Shown piece by piece: positions 19,222 through 29,236 of a stretch of DNA of 64,000 nucleotides (position 1 is the stretch's first letter; each line of letters opens with the position of its first letter). The notes under the pieces were generated by a model. The model searched no databases. It saw only the letters and a program-made list of their open reading frames with translations, and had not been told where the DNA came from. Origin of the DNA: Nitzschia sp. pyKryTriq1 (lineage: Eukaryota; Bacillariophyta; Bacillariophyceae; Bacillariales; Bacillariaceae). The position numbers and the translations under genes were made by a program. Where the stretch lies: the NCBI GenBank assembly GCA_956465555.1, contig OY101123.1, forward strand, positions 372,001 to 436,000, written 5' to 3'.

Positions 19222-21991
19222 ATGACTTCACAGGGACCACCATATTCCGCTTTCGGGTACTCGCCGTACGAATATTCTTTCGCCAGCCCGTCGCCGCCGC
19301 GGTTCTCTCAACCTCATCATCAGTGGCAACCGCCACCGGCAGTAGCAGCAGCTGTAACACCCACCGGCGAGGGAGACAAACAACTATATGTCTCCCGTAG
19401 GGGTGGTGTCCCTGATAAACAACAGGAAGAGAGTTGGATGCAAAAGTATCGAGAGCTTGAAGCCTTCCGTGCCGATTACGGCCATTGCTTTGTCCCCTTC
19501 AACTTTAAAGAGAACCCAGTCCTTGGCAGATGGGTCAGGGCGCAACGAACCCATTACAAACTCAAGGTCGAGAACAACGGATATTCCTATTACATGACGG
19601 GTGAACGAATTCATTTGCTCGAGAAAATTGGTTTTGTTTGGGACGGCCTGGGTGCCGATTGGATGAAACGATGGTACGAGCTCCGAGCGTTCCAGCGTTC
19701 GCATGGTCATACCGAGGTTCCCATAAACTATACTGCGAGTCCAAGACTCGCGGATTGGGTTGCACGTCAGCGCAGCGAATACAAGCTCTTTTGTGATGGG
19801 GATCCCTCCTGTGTCACGTCTTGGGAACGTGTGGAAAAGATGATTGAGCTCGGTTTTGTCTGGGAAGAAGAACTTCCTCCTGCCGTTCTCGGCTCATCAT
19901 CATCATCATCATCATCTTCAGACAACACCGGTCGCCCAAAAAGAAAGTCAACAGCAAGAGCAGATATACACATGTCCTCAAGTCAGCAAGAAAGAACGAA
20001 CCTGCCAAATGGTAAGACTACTACACGTACTGCCACTGCGCCCATATCCTCAACAAGTCAACCAAGAAGCAACCTGTCAAATGATACTATACCTACTGCT
20101 GTACCCATGCCCTGCTCAAACCAAAAAAGCAATCTGCCAAGAGATACTACTACACGTACTGCGGCGGCTGCATCAATGTCCCCTAGTCAAGAAAGAACCA
20201 GTCAAGAAAGAACCAGCTATCTACCAAATGGTCTTTTTACACTCGCTACTTCTACATCAGCAGTTGCCACCAGCAAACGCCGGGCAGCGATGGACGAATC
20301 ATCAACTGCGCCCCTCCCTTTTGCATCGTTGTCTACGAAGCGGCCACGAGTGGTGATCAACAGCGACCAAGAACGGGAACGAGAACGAGGAGTTAGCTCA
20401 AGAAGAAGTCAAGATGACGAGAAGAAGTGGACCGAAAAATTCCAAAAGCTTCGGGCCTTTCGAAAGAAATTTGGCCACTGTCGTGTACCGTACACAAAAA
20501 GAGGTGAGGAGAAGGGAGAGTACACAGCCCTCAGCAAGTTGGGTCGTGCAGCAACGATCTTTGAACAGGGGTTCTTTGTACTACAATAATGTTCTGGCGA
20601 ATTTCACGGACAACTCTTTGACCGGCATCCTTTTGACCGACGCACGACAGAAATGGCTCGACGAGATTGGGTTTGATTGGGAAGCGCCGCAACCCTGGGA
20701 GGTTACATTTGACGAGAAGTGGACCCAAAGGTATGAGGAGCTTCGAGCCTTCCATGCGGAGTACGGTCACACTCGTCTCGTCAAAAGACTATTTGACAGC
20801 CCGAGTAAGCATCGAATTCTCAGCAGGTGGGCCCGGGTGCAACGAAATTCGTACAATGCCAGGGCTAATAATCAGCCTTCCACTTTGACCGATGAACGAA
20901 TTAAACTGCTCGAAGAAATTGTGTTTGAGTGGGATTTTAAGAGTCAAATCGCTTCCGTGAAGATGCAGGAGAAAGAGAAGAAAAGCAAGAACGACGGTAA
21001 CATATACATGGACCGCCATGCTGTTACAAAAGAACAAGAAAAGTGGACCAGAAGGTTTCTTGAACTTCGGGCCTTCAAAGAGGAGCACGGCCACTGTTGT
21101 GTGCCCGACGAATTCCCAGAGAATCGGCGACTCGCCAGGTGGGTCCAGTTACAACGAGAAAGTTACGAGTCCCATTCCTTGCCGGAGCAAAGAGTCAATC
21201 AGCTCAAGGAAATTGAGTTTGTTTTTGATCCCGAGGAGGCCCAGGAAGTCGCCGAGGAGGCTTTTTTGGTGGAGCGATACAGCAACAACGAATACACGAA
21301 GAACAACAAGCCACAAGAAGTTCTGGTACCCCCTCATTGGACGGAGAAGGGGCAAGAACACTATGATCTCACACTAGAACCAGAAAGCTATGCTGTTACA
21401 AAAGAACAAGAAAAGTGGACCAGAAGGTTTCTTGAGCTTCGAGCCTTCAAAGAGGAGCACGGCCACTGTTGTGTGCCCGACGAATTCCCAGAGAATCAGC
21501 GACTTGCCAGGTGGGTTAAGTTACAACGAGAAAGTTACGAGTCCAATTCCTTGCCGGAGCAAAGAGTCAAAAAGCTGGAGGAAGTTGGGTTTGTTTTTGA
21601 TCCCGAGGAGGCCCAGGAAGTCATCGAGGAGGCTTTTTGGTTGGAGCGATACAACCACCTCCTAGAGTTCCATCGTCAACACGGGCATGCCGATGTTCCC
21701 ATTTCGTATCCTAAAGATCCTCAACTTGCTGATTGGGTAGAGGACCAACGGGATCATTACGAGCGCTACTGGAAGGGAGATAACAGTTCCCTGATGACCT
21801 TGGAAAATATGTCAAAGCTAAGTGCGATTGGCTTTGACTGGAAGAAAGTGCGCAACAAGCAAGAACCACCACCGTGTCCTACGATTGTCCCCAGCAGTAC
21901 GAGCTTGTTGTTTTCGGAACAACATTACGAATCATACTTTCAAGCAACGTCATCAAACCCGAAAGGAAACCGATGGAGCAATTTCAGCTAG
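19222..21991 (+). CDS. Helicase-associated (HA) domain repeat protein
   Basis: Protein built of about seven HA domains (PF03457 type), each W-x3-(Y/F)-x2-L-x2-F-x5-GH-x-x-VP ... LxxWVxxQR ... R-x2-L-x2-I-x-F-x-W. Two copies lie before and five after a Ser/Thr/Gln-rich linker (about residues 220-390) that contains a CAT/ATC microsatellite. No helicase motor is present, so this is the domain alone, as commonly found in diatoms; nucleic-acid binding is presumed. The frame changes between 20503 and 20535. Removing a 31-nt GT-AG segment (20504-20534, GTGAGG...CTCAG) joins the frames to 912 residues. Otherwise a single-base frameshift must be assumed. Domains 5 and 6 are a recent 372-bp in-frame duplication. 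Confidence 0.75.
20504..20534 (+). other. Candidate ultra-short intron (31 nt) or frameshift site
   Basis: GTGAGG donor and CTCAG acceptor. Excision changes frame 1 to frame 2 exactly where HA-domain similarity moves frames. With it the spacing between VP and W in that HA domain is about 5 residues short. Without it the spacing is about 5 long and a frameshift is still required. Confidence 0.45.
21019..21650 (+). repeat. 372-bp tandem in-frame duplication of an HA domain
   Basis: The segments beginning at 21019 and 21391 are nearly identical for about 260 bp (EKWTRRFLELRAFKEEHGH in both). The offset is 372 bp, or 124 codons. It is a recent domain duplication. Confidence 0.9.
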
Positions 21992-23080
21992 TTATCTCTA
22001 GTACCGGTACCGGTACAATGAGGAGGATCTCAACTCTTAAACCGCCGTCCGTCGTGGCTGTGATCTACTAGCACTAGCTACTATTACCGAACTACATACA
22101 ACTATCACTACTAGTAGTACACTGAGTACTAGCCTACTCTCAAAAAAAAGTAGCTAAAATCAGATGGTGCACCACTTTTTCACTGCTTTACGATGTAGCT
22201 AGTAGTTTAGCTTAGTAGCAGTGGTAGTAGAGGATAGAGTGGATCGGAGTAGGGGTACTCAAGCTACTGGTATGGATACTATTAACTACAGTACGAGCAG
22301 TCCTACTTTCTAGAGTATTCGTACATGCTACACGCGTCCATTTCGGCGCAGGAACATTTCTCACACCACCGACCCTTCATCATTTACTAGTCTAATAGAA
22401 GTATGTCAGTGAGAAATGAATCGAAAGAATGATTTGTATTGGATACTGTAGGCATTTTGCTCAGGGGGTCACGCAAAGATACCAGCTGTTCGTGTGTCTG
22501 TCTCCCGTGCGTGCGTCGAGACGATCGCGAAGACTTATTCTCGCGCCTCCGCGATATTTATTAGATGATGAGAACCATGCACCAAAGATCCGCGTCATGC
22601 ATTTTCGCCATCTTCTTCGTATCATCGCATACCGTACCGGTAGTATCCACCGACACGACGGCGAATGCGATGAAGGAACAAGAACCCTTTCGATCTTCGA
22701 CAACAGGCCATTAAAAAATCATCATCGGAACGCCTTTGCCTCCTCTCGATCATAATATTTTACAGTCGAACAATAAACAACCAACACAGCCACAATCTAA
22801 AACAACATCTTGGTAAGAAGCATCCACCACCAGACAGTTCAGCAGAAGCAAGTTCAAAGTGGCTTGTCCGGCGAGAGCGATGAGCGATTGAAGCACCACA
22901 TTGAACATCTGTCGTTCGACGACGACGTCGCCACCCGAAGTACTGGTACCCTTGAAGAATCTCCCCATTCTCTCTCCCTCTCACACTCACACGCACATCC
23001 CTGCTTTCCTCTCAACTTTAGTATTCACTTCTTCTCTCATTATTTCTTTATTCATCTAATTATCTATTTATTGATTCATC
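21992..23080. other. Intergenic, 1.09 kb, repeat-motif rich
   Basis: No supported gene. It contains a GTACCGGTACCGGTAC word (about 22002-22017), a second copy of the CTGCTTTACGAT element (22172-22194), several TACTAGTA words (22060-22120), and the leader of the 6PGDH gene, which ends in a pyrimidine-rich stretch. Confidence 0.5.
22172..22194 (+). repeat. Dispersed CTGCTTTACGAT element, copy 2
   Basis: CCAC, T-run, CACTGCTTTACGAT, followed by GTAGCTAGTAG. Confidence 0.6.
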
Positions 23081-24801
23081 ATGTCTTGTGATATCGGATT
23101 GTACGGACTGGCCGTCATGGGCCAAAACTTTGCCTTGAACATGGCGCAGCACGGCTTCAAAGTCGCCGTCTGCAATCGTTCGCCCGAGAAAATTGAAACG
23201 ACCGTGGCTCGCGCCAAGGCCGAGGGAGACTTGCCATTGGTAGGATCCGACGGTCCCGAAGATTTCGTTTCCAAGCTCAGCAAACCTCGCAAAATTGTCA
23301 TTCTCGTCCAGGCGGGAAAACCCGTCGATTCGACGATTGAAGTATTGTCCAAGTTTTTGGAAGAAGGCGATGTCATTATCGATGGAGGAAACGAGTGGTT
23401 TCCCAACACGATTCGTCGGTCGGAGGAGCTTGCCAAGAAGAATATCATGTTCATCGGTATGGGAATCTCGGGAGGAGAAGAGGGCGCTCGCAATGGGCCG
23501 TCTCTCATGCCTGGTGGACCCAAGGAGGCCTACGATTTGATTGAGCCTATTATTACCAAGTGTGCCGCGCAAGTGGGAGACGAGGCCTGCACTGGATACT
23601 GTGGACCTATTGGGGCCGGTAACTATGTCAAGGTGAGTGTTGGTATTGGGTGTAGTTATGATGGCACTACGACATGCTGAGGATATTTCGATTTTTGCTG
23701 GACTGCTGACCCTAACCTCTTTTTCTGTTTCGTTCTTTGTAAAGATGGTTCACAACGGTATCGAATATGGTGACATGCAGTTGATTAGCGAAGTGTATGA
23801 TATTTTGAAGGTGAGTTTCAGATCATCATCTGTTTGTCGATGGTTATATAGTACCCGCACTGTTTTCAAATAATATTCGTTTACTGACCGGGGAATCATC
23901 ATCATCATCGCGGTGTTCCATCATCATTATTATTATTATTTTCTCCAACCTTTAGAGCATTTGTGGTATGAGCAACGAAGAAATGGGTGACTTATTCGAA
24001 GAATGGAACAAGGGAGAATTGCAATCCTACCTTATTGAAATCACAGCCACGATTCTCAGAAAGAAGGACGACCAAGGACAGGATGGATACGTTGTGGATT
24101 ATGTTCTCGACAAGACTGGTATGAAGGGAACCGGTCGTTGGACCGTCCAGGAGGCGGCCGAGCAGTCGGTTGCGGCACCCACCATCGCCTCCGCTTTGGA
24201 CACTCGGTACATTTCGGGACGAAAGGAAGAGCGTGAAGCCGCCGAAAAAGTCTTGGAAGGACCCACCGACAAGCCCGTCGTGGATAAGGCCCAAATCCTC
24301 AAGGATTTGGAGTCGGCACTCTACTGCTGCAAGGTTGTCTCGTACGCCCAAGGGCTTGGTATTATCAAGGCCGCATCCGACAAGAATGACTGGAATGTCG
24401 ACTTGGCATTGTGTGCCCGCATGTGGCGAGGTGGATGCATCATCCGCGCGAAACTCCTCAAGGGAATCCAAGATGCCATGGCGCGTGATCCCAACTTGGC
24501 CAATTTGATGGTCGATCCTGGATTTGCAGAACAGTTGAACAAGGGTCAAATGGCCTGGCGTCGTATCGTTTCCTTGGGAATTGCCAATGGAATCGCCCTT
24601 CCATCCATGTCGGCTTCCTTGGGTTACTACGATCAGTACCGTCGTTCCCGACTTCCCGCCAACTTGGTACAAGCCCAACGCGACTTTTTCGGTGGACACA
24701 CCTTTGAACGTATCGATAGGCCAGGTACCTTCCACACTCTCTGGGACGACAGCCACAAGGATCTCGGTGACCTCACGGGGCGTACCGCTGGAGAACTCTA
24801 A
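23081..24801 (+). CDS. gnd: 6-phosphogluconate dehydrogenase (decarboxylating)
   Basis: Oxidative pentose phosphate pathway enzyme: 6-phosphogluconate + NADP+ to ribulose 5-phosphate + CO2 + NADPH. Three exons, 23081-23632, 23745-23810 and 23956-24801 (introns 112 and 145 nt, phase 0), give 487 residues, the normal length. The NADP-binding GLAVMGQN motif is at residues 9-16. [29 protein letters not shown] (substrate site, about residue 130) and K184[10 protein letters not shown] (catalytic lysine region, split by intron 1) follow. KGTGRW and the C-terminal HTFERID are also present. No presequence is evident at the N terminus, so the cytosol is likely, unless an upstream exon was missed. Exon 2 is only 66 nt. 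Confidence 0.95.
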
Positions 24802-25139
24802 GAAAAGGAAGAAGAAAAGGCAACACCCAATACGGACAGCACTGGGTCGTGTCACTCTGTTATGAATTGATAAGCGCTCTTAGTAGAGGTATTTTAGTTT
24901 CAATTTAGTAATGTTATGAGTACCTGATGTACAAGTCGACTATTTTTTTGAATCTGCATGCATCCACCTATTCCTGTAGACTGTACAGCATTCGTAAGGG
25001 TTCATATGGAAAATGATGTATGAAACGTTGATGATTCTATCTAATAGCGTAACTTCTGATAAACGTAGTCGTAGTATGTGTGGTGTTCCGATCTGGACCC
25101 CCGCAGTATAATAGTTGTTCTTGTATGTTTGTGTTTGGT
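24802..25139. other. Convergent 3' intergenic
   Basis: 338 bp between the ends of 6PGDH and the lumen-protein gene. It is AT-rich and should hold both 3' UTRs. Nothing else is seen. Confidence 0.5.
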
Positions 25140-26059
25140 TTATCTACCCTTGGTTCGTGGATTGCTTTTGATCATATACTCGCCTTTTTGGTAGGGACCA
25201 TTTTCCTTCTCCCAAACCTCACATTCGTCCGAGAATTCATTCATTTCACAAGGATTGATGGCCCCGTATTGTTGTCCGCCGGGGAAACTAATGACTCGCA
25301 GACTGGCAAAATCCAGAGGTGCAATGCCCGCCTCGAATTGAGAGGTGTCCAACTCGCGAGGAACCGCCGCGATGAATTCGAATCGAAGTCTCTTATCTTT
25401 GGGATTGACCGCATCGACCATGGCAAATTGGCCTACAGTAGGAGTACATAGAGTCGTATGAGAGGACATGAGAGAAAATAGTGAGTGAGCATCCGATGTT
25501 CCACCCTCTCCATCCACTCGCATCACATATCACATGACATCAATCCATCTTCAAAACTTATATACGCACCAGCATCGGTGGACAAATCCGGATTGTTGGC
25601 TAGCACCGATTCTCCCGTAGCTTTATCGGTCACAAAGCCATAGACGCCCACTAGTTCCAAGGGCTTGTCGGGAGACTCTTCCAAATCGACATCGACCGTC
25701 ACACAAAGACCCTTCATTCCCTTCATGGCCTTTTCTCCCGGGATGGGTTTGTCTTTCGGACAGGGTATCGCGGTATAGGTAGGATTCAACAAATTGATTT
25801 TGACAGGTCCCACGGCGTGGGCGGGAGGAACCAGTTGTTGTGATGGCGTCGAGATTCCTAGTACCGGCACCGTCATGACACCGGCGGCTGCCATGGCACT
25901 GGTGGCCAGCCAATCCCGACGAGTTGTTGTCGCAGAAAGTTTCGTCGTCGATGTTCGCGTTGGTGGGGAGGAGGACGACATTGCTGGCTGAAACGCCGTC
26001 GTGGTGCTGCCTCCCACGAACAATAATACGGCAATCGAAAGCAAAGAAAAACGTGTCAT
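25140..26059 (-). CDS. Thylakoid lumen protein of unknown function (Tat-type presequence)
   Basis: Two exons, 26059-25570 and 25432-25140, with a 137-nt intron (GTGCGT...CTGTAG) that splits a glycine codon, give 260 residues. The targeting signal is tripartite. An ER signal peptide ends TTTA-FQPA (ASAFAP motif), then a Ser/Thr-rich transit peptide. A twin-arginine signal follows (TRRDWLATSAMAAAGVM) that should deliver the mature protein into the thylakoid lumen. The mature part has paired cysteines early (IPCPKDKPI...GLCVTVDV) and late (NPCEMNEFSDECEVW) and an all-beta look. I cannot name the family. A photosystem-associated lumenal role is an inference from targeting alone. The upstream intergenic region is shared with a divergent sulfotransferase-like gene. 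Confidence 0.75.
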
Positions 26060-26709
26060 CCTGGATAATGATACTGGGCTCCCAAACCTTTAATGATCAG
26101 TAGAGTTGTGTCGAGAAGAACGATGCTGGTGATGGTCCTCTCATCATCATGGTGGATGGATGTCAGATGTCATCTCATCGCATCTCGCATCATCATCGTC
26201 GAAGAAGATCCGCTCGTCCGCTCGCATCGTCGGTCACTGACGTCAATCGGATCGACGACACGCGCGCATGCGCAATCAAGGATGGCGACTGATTCGCCAT
26301 TCGCCAGGTATTCGACTGACCATCTACCGGTACAAGGTACAGTACAGTATACGTGTACCAGGTACCGTACGAGCTGGTACGGCCGCCGCGCAACGGGTTG
26401 AAATTCGATCGCGAGAAACATGCCTGCGTCGACCATGGCGGGGGACGAGGGACGATGACAGCGTCGTACTCGGTACAAGTACCGGTACGTCGTGACGCGA
26501 GTGAGAGATGACACTACTACCGATACATGTGTGCGCCATACAGTATTGCTCCACATATGCAGTAGCAAGAAAAGTACCATTATGTGTCTCCTTAACATCA
26601 TGCGCTGATGGTAGCTATCTACTCTAGAGAGTGACGGAGAGTTGTCCTCGATCCATTGATTGACTGCTGGATTGATTGTTTGTTTGTTTGATTCGCGTCC
26701 AGTTCGGCC
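26060..26709. promoter_or_regulatory. Divergent intergenic region with CRE and dense GTAC/ACCGGT words
   Basis: 650 bp between the lumen protein (minus) and the sulfotransferase-like gene (plus). TGACGTCA lies at 26238-26245, about 180 bp upstream of the lumen-protein ATG. GTAC/ACCGGT/GGTACC words are densely packed at about 26326-26385 and 26475-26492. Open frames on the minus strand here carry no domain. Confidence 0.45.
26238..26245. promoter_or_regulatory. CRE-like palindrome TGACGTCA
   Basis: Same 8-bp palindrome as at 9544 and 32083. It lies upstream of a plastid lumen-protein gene. Confidence 0.4.
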
Positions 26710-28212
26710 ATGACGACGACAACCACCACCACCACCACCGACAGCAACAGCAACAACGACAACAAGAAGAAGAATCACCGAACGAGGAGGAGAATGGTTG
26801 TCTTTGCCGGCCCCCACAAATCGGCCTCGAGTAGTGTCCAAGAACTCTTCATGAAATATGCTGGGACAGGTCCCGAAGGCAAGTTGGTCAAGCACCCCTC
26901 ACTCCAGCACTGGACGTGGCCTTGGAATCCTCGTCGTCGGTCCTATTTGCCCCGCAAAGGCTTTGCTCCACTCGTGACGGAAGAGATTGGATTCCATCGA
27001 TTGATTTGGGATACGATTTTGCAAGTCTGGAATGCGACTGATGCAGAAAATGGAGAATTCCAGAATCCGAATTTGATTTGGGGGACGGAGGAATTGGATC
27101 GATTTGGAACGACGCCTTGGAGTGGCCGGAATGGATTGGAGGCCATTCAAAAAGTGTGGAATTTGACGCGGCCAGAATTGCCGTCATTGGATATTGTAGT
27201 CAATTATCGTCGACCCCACAGGGATCAATGGATTAGTATTTGGAAGCAACTCATGAGAAAGGAGGAAGATGCCGTGGAGTATAAACGATTTCTTTGTGAT
27301 CCAGAAGAATACTTGAGAATATGGGAGTATTTGGATTGTGTGGCGAATCCGCTGGGTTTGGTCCAAGCCCTATTGGATTTTTGGGATGCCGAACGGAAAC
27401 ATCATCATCATCATCATCATGGGGATGACGAAAACAAAAACATGGAGGAGACTTTGGTGACCATTCATCTATTGGATATGAAAGGAGTGGCTGACATGAA
27501 AAGGGATGTGGGACATGTCATAGCGTGCGATGTGCTGGGTGTGGAGTGCACGGCCGATCATTGGCTGCCAGACGTAGAACGACCCATTCTCCAAAACGCC
27601 AAATCGGGGAATCCTGGACTCACAGCCGAGCAAATGGAAGAAATAGAATGGGTGTTGCGACAGCGGGACTGTTCCTATCGAGCACGGCTCCAAGAAGCAA
27701 CAACGCATCACGACGACAGCACCACCCGACTCGTCTTGCACTACGCAGATACTCTATGGGATACCTGTCCTCCTCCCAGCAACACGGCTACTGGCAATAC
27801 CGCATCCTTCGCCAATACGACGTTTCTCCTGGATCTACTGCAGAGTCAGCTAGGATGTGGAAGTTTCAGAAAAAAGACGATCAGCAGGCTGATGCGGCAA
27901 CAACGTCAACAGCAGGAAGGTAGCAGCACAGTAGAAGATACCGTGCAATCGAAGAAGAATCATCGACCGCAACGCATCAATTCGCCGCTACTGACGACGA
28001 CCACAACGACGGCAGTGATCAAGGACGATCCTCATAGTCATTTGGTTGAAACGGCCAAGGCTCAGCTTCTTGTGATGTATGCGTTACTGGTGCTCATGAT
28101 TGGAGTTTTGATACGACGCTTGAAGTGTTCTCGAAGAGGGGGGTACGTGGCCCAGCGCCGATTGGCGGGTCGCCACCATTTGAAATCCCGTATTGCTGGA
28201 AGTACTAGATGA
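26710..28212 (+). CDS. Sulfotransferase-like P-loop protein with C-terminal anchor
   Basis: 500 residues. A low-complexity start (nine Thr, then Asn/Lys) is followed at residue 30 by MVVFAGPHKSASSSVQELFMKYA. This has the form of the PAPS 5'-phosphosulfate loop (G-x-H/P-K-S/T-x-S-x-S/T-x-x-Q). IVVNYRRPHRDQWISIWKQ later fits the 3'-phosphate site. An H7 run is encoded by a CAT microsatellite near 27400. A hydrophobic helix near the end (LLVMYALLVLMIGVLI), then a basic tail, suggests a tail-anchored or type I topology, which is unusual for Golgi sulfotransferases. It belongs to a different subfamily from the 3.8-5 kb gene. The substrate is unknown. Confidence 0.6.
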   Translation: MTTTTTTTTTDSNSNNDNKKKNHRTRRRMVVFAGPHKSASSSVQELFMKYAGTGPEGKLVKHPSLQHWTWPWNPRRRSYLPRKGFAPLVTEEIGFHRLIWDTILQVWNATDAENGEFQNPNLIWGTEELDRFGTTPWSGRNGLEAIQKVWNLTRPELPSLDIVVNYRRPHRDQWISIWKQLMRKEEDAVEYKRFLCDPEEYLRIWEYLDCVANPLGLVQALLDFWDAERKHHHHHHHGDDENKNMEETLVTIHLLDMKGVADMKRDVGHVIACDVLGVECTADHWLPDVERPILQNAKSGNPGLTAEQMEEIEWVLRQRDCSYRARLQEATTHHDDSTTRLVLHYADTLWDTCPPPSNTATGNTASFANTTFLLDLLQSQLGCGSFRKKTISRLMRQQRQQQEGSSTVEDTVQSKKNHRPQRINSPLLTTTTTTAVIKDDPHSHLVETAKAQLLVMYALLVLMIGVLIRRLKCSRRGGYVAQRRLAGRHHLKSRIAGSTR

Positions 28213-28531
28213 CACGGTAATAACTAGCAACCTACCCCCTAATGAATATACAGCTTTTGGTGATGTACTCGTAGTAGGTTGCAAAGGTAAACAAAAATCC
28301 ACCTAGTTTTGAAAGGATAGCGACCTCTGCCACGCTACTAGTCTACGAATATACGTACAGTACGAAGAAGCTAAAGCACAGTAGACAAGACGGCGAGTAG
28401 TGGTACGTTACGGCACGGCCGTTGTTTACATATTCGTGGCGCCTCCACCAATTTACATGCGTACAAAAGGATTCTAGCATCGGGTGTGTATTGTGCCCCG
28501 ATAGGCGTGAAGTAGAAGTACATCACTGTCA
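28213..28531. other. Convergent intergenic
   Basis: 319 bp between converging genes, with scattered CTAC/GTAG and ACGTAC words. No gene is seen. Confidence 0.5.
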
Positions 28532-29236
28532 TCACGCCGCTGCTGCGAAAGAATTGCACATATTGAGAAATTGAATGGAAAGATAGAATTTTTTCACGTC
28601 GATGGGGTCCATAACAAGATGGGACTTCACCAAAAGACGATCCATTGCGCGTACCGTGGAGGCTCTTTCGGCCTCATTCTGAGTTTCGCTATTGATGCAT
28701 GCATAATTATTGAGGATGCAGAGTTTCAAATAGGTCCAGAAGGGCGCCTGGGTTTGTTGCAGCAGTACCTGACGCTTGATGGGTCCAAGCATTCGGAGCG
28801 ACTTTTTGAAATAAGTCCTGCCATCTTGCGGGTTCCTCGATAAATAACCGAGGAGTGCATAAGCACAACTCAAATTGAATCCGAGGGCCCATGCAACGGT
28901 GCAGCTGCAAAGCTCATCGATAGCTTCTAGGGCTTGACTATCGCATGATGGAATCTCCATTCGCAGAAAGTTCAGGCAGAGGAGCGACCGGCAGGATTCA
29001 TCGTCGGAAAACCATTTATTCAAGACTCTCTCGAGGTTTCTCGAGCAATCCTGAAGACAAAACTCCAAGCCCCTGTCATTTCCACCTGGCGCTGCTGATA
29101 GATTATGTGACCTGTGTTTATTTCGAACAGACATGAAAAACGTTTTAGACAAGATTGTAAACCCCTGGGCTATGTCCCCAGCATGAAGCGCGTCGACTGC
29201 ACTGTTATTCAGGAAGATGATGTGCCTGTTTTTCAT
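28532..29236 (-). CDS. TPR-like protein, diatom-type, function unknown
   Basis: 234 residues, single exon, starting MKNRHIIFLNNSAVDALHAGD. The N-terminal NNSAVDALHAGDIAQGFTIL has the shape of a first TPR helix pair (small residue, L, G-D). WALGFNLSCAYALLGYL and LKLCILNNYACINSE are further helix pairs of the same kind. Similar openings (L-N-N-x-A-V-x-L-x-x-G) occur in large diatom protein families with no assigned role. It is helical, cytosolic and without a presequence. It differs in sequence from the TPR gene at 11.4-12.4 kb. Confidence 0.5.
   Translation of the reverse strand: MKNRHIIFLNNSAVDALHAGDIAQGFTILSKTFFMSVRNKHRSHNLSAAPGGNDRGLEFCLQDCSRNLERVLNKWFSDDESCRSLLCLNFLRMEIPSCDSQALEAIDELCSCTVAWALGFNLSCAYALLGYLSRNPQDGRTYFKKSLRMLGPIKRQVLLQQTQAPFWTYLKLCILNNYACINSETQNEAERASTVRAMDRLLVKSHLVMDPIDVKKFYLSIQFLNMCNSFAAAA

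Noticed and set aside
22810-23091. 93-codon plus-strand frame before 6PGDH
   Set aside because: Lies in the leader and overlaps the gnd ATG in another frame; pyrimidine-rich low complexity.
23992-24855. 287-codon minus-strand frame opposite 6PGDH
   Set aside because: Antisense to conserved exon 3; codon-biased genes often leave long mirror frames.
26170-26895. 241-codon minus-strand frame upstream of the lumen gene
   Set aside because: Runs through GTAC/ACCGGT repeat DNA and the opposite strand of the sulfotransferase-like start; no domain.
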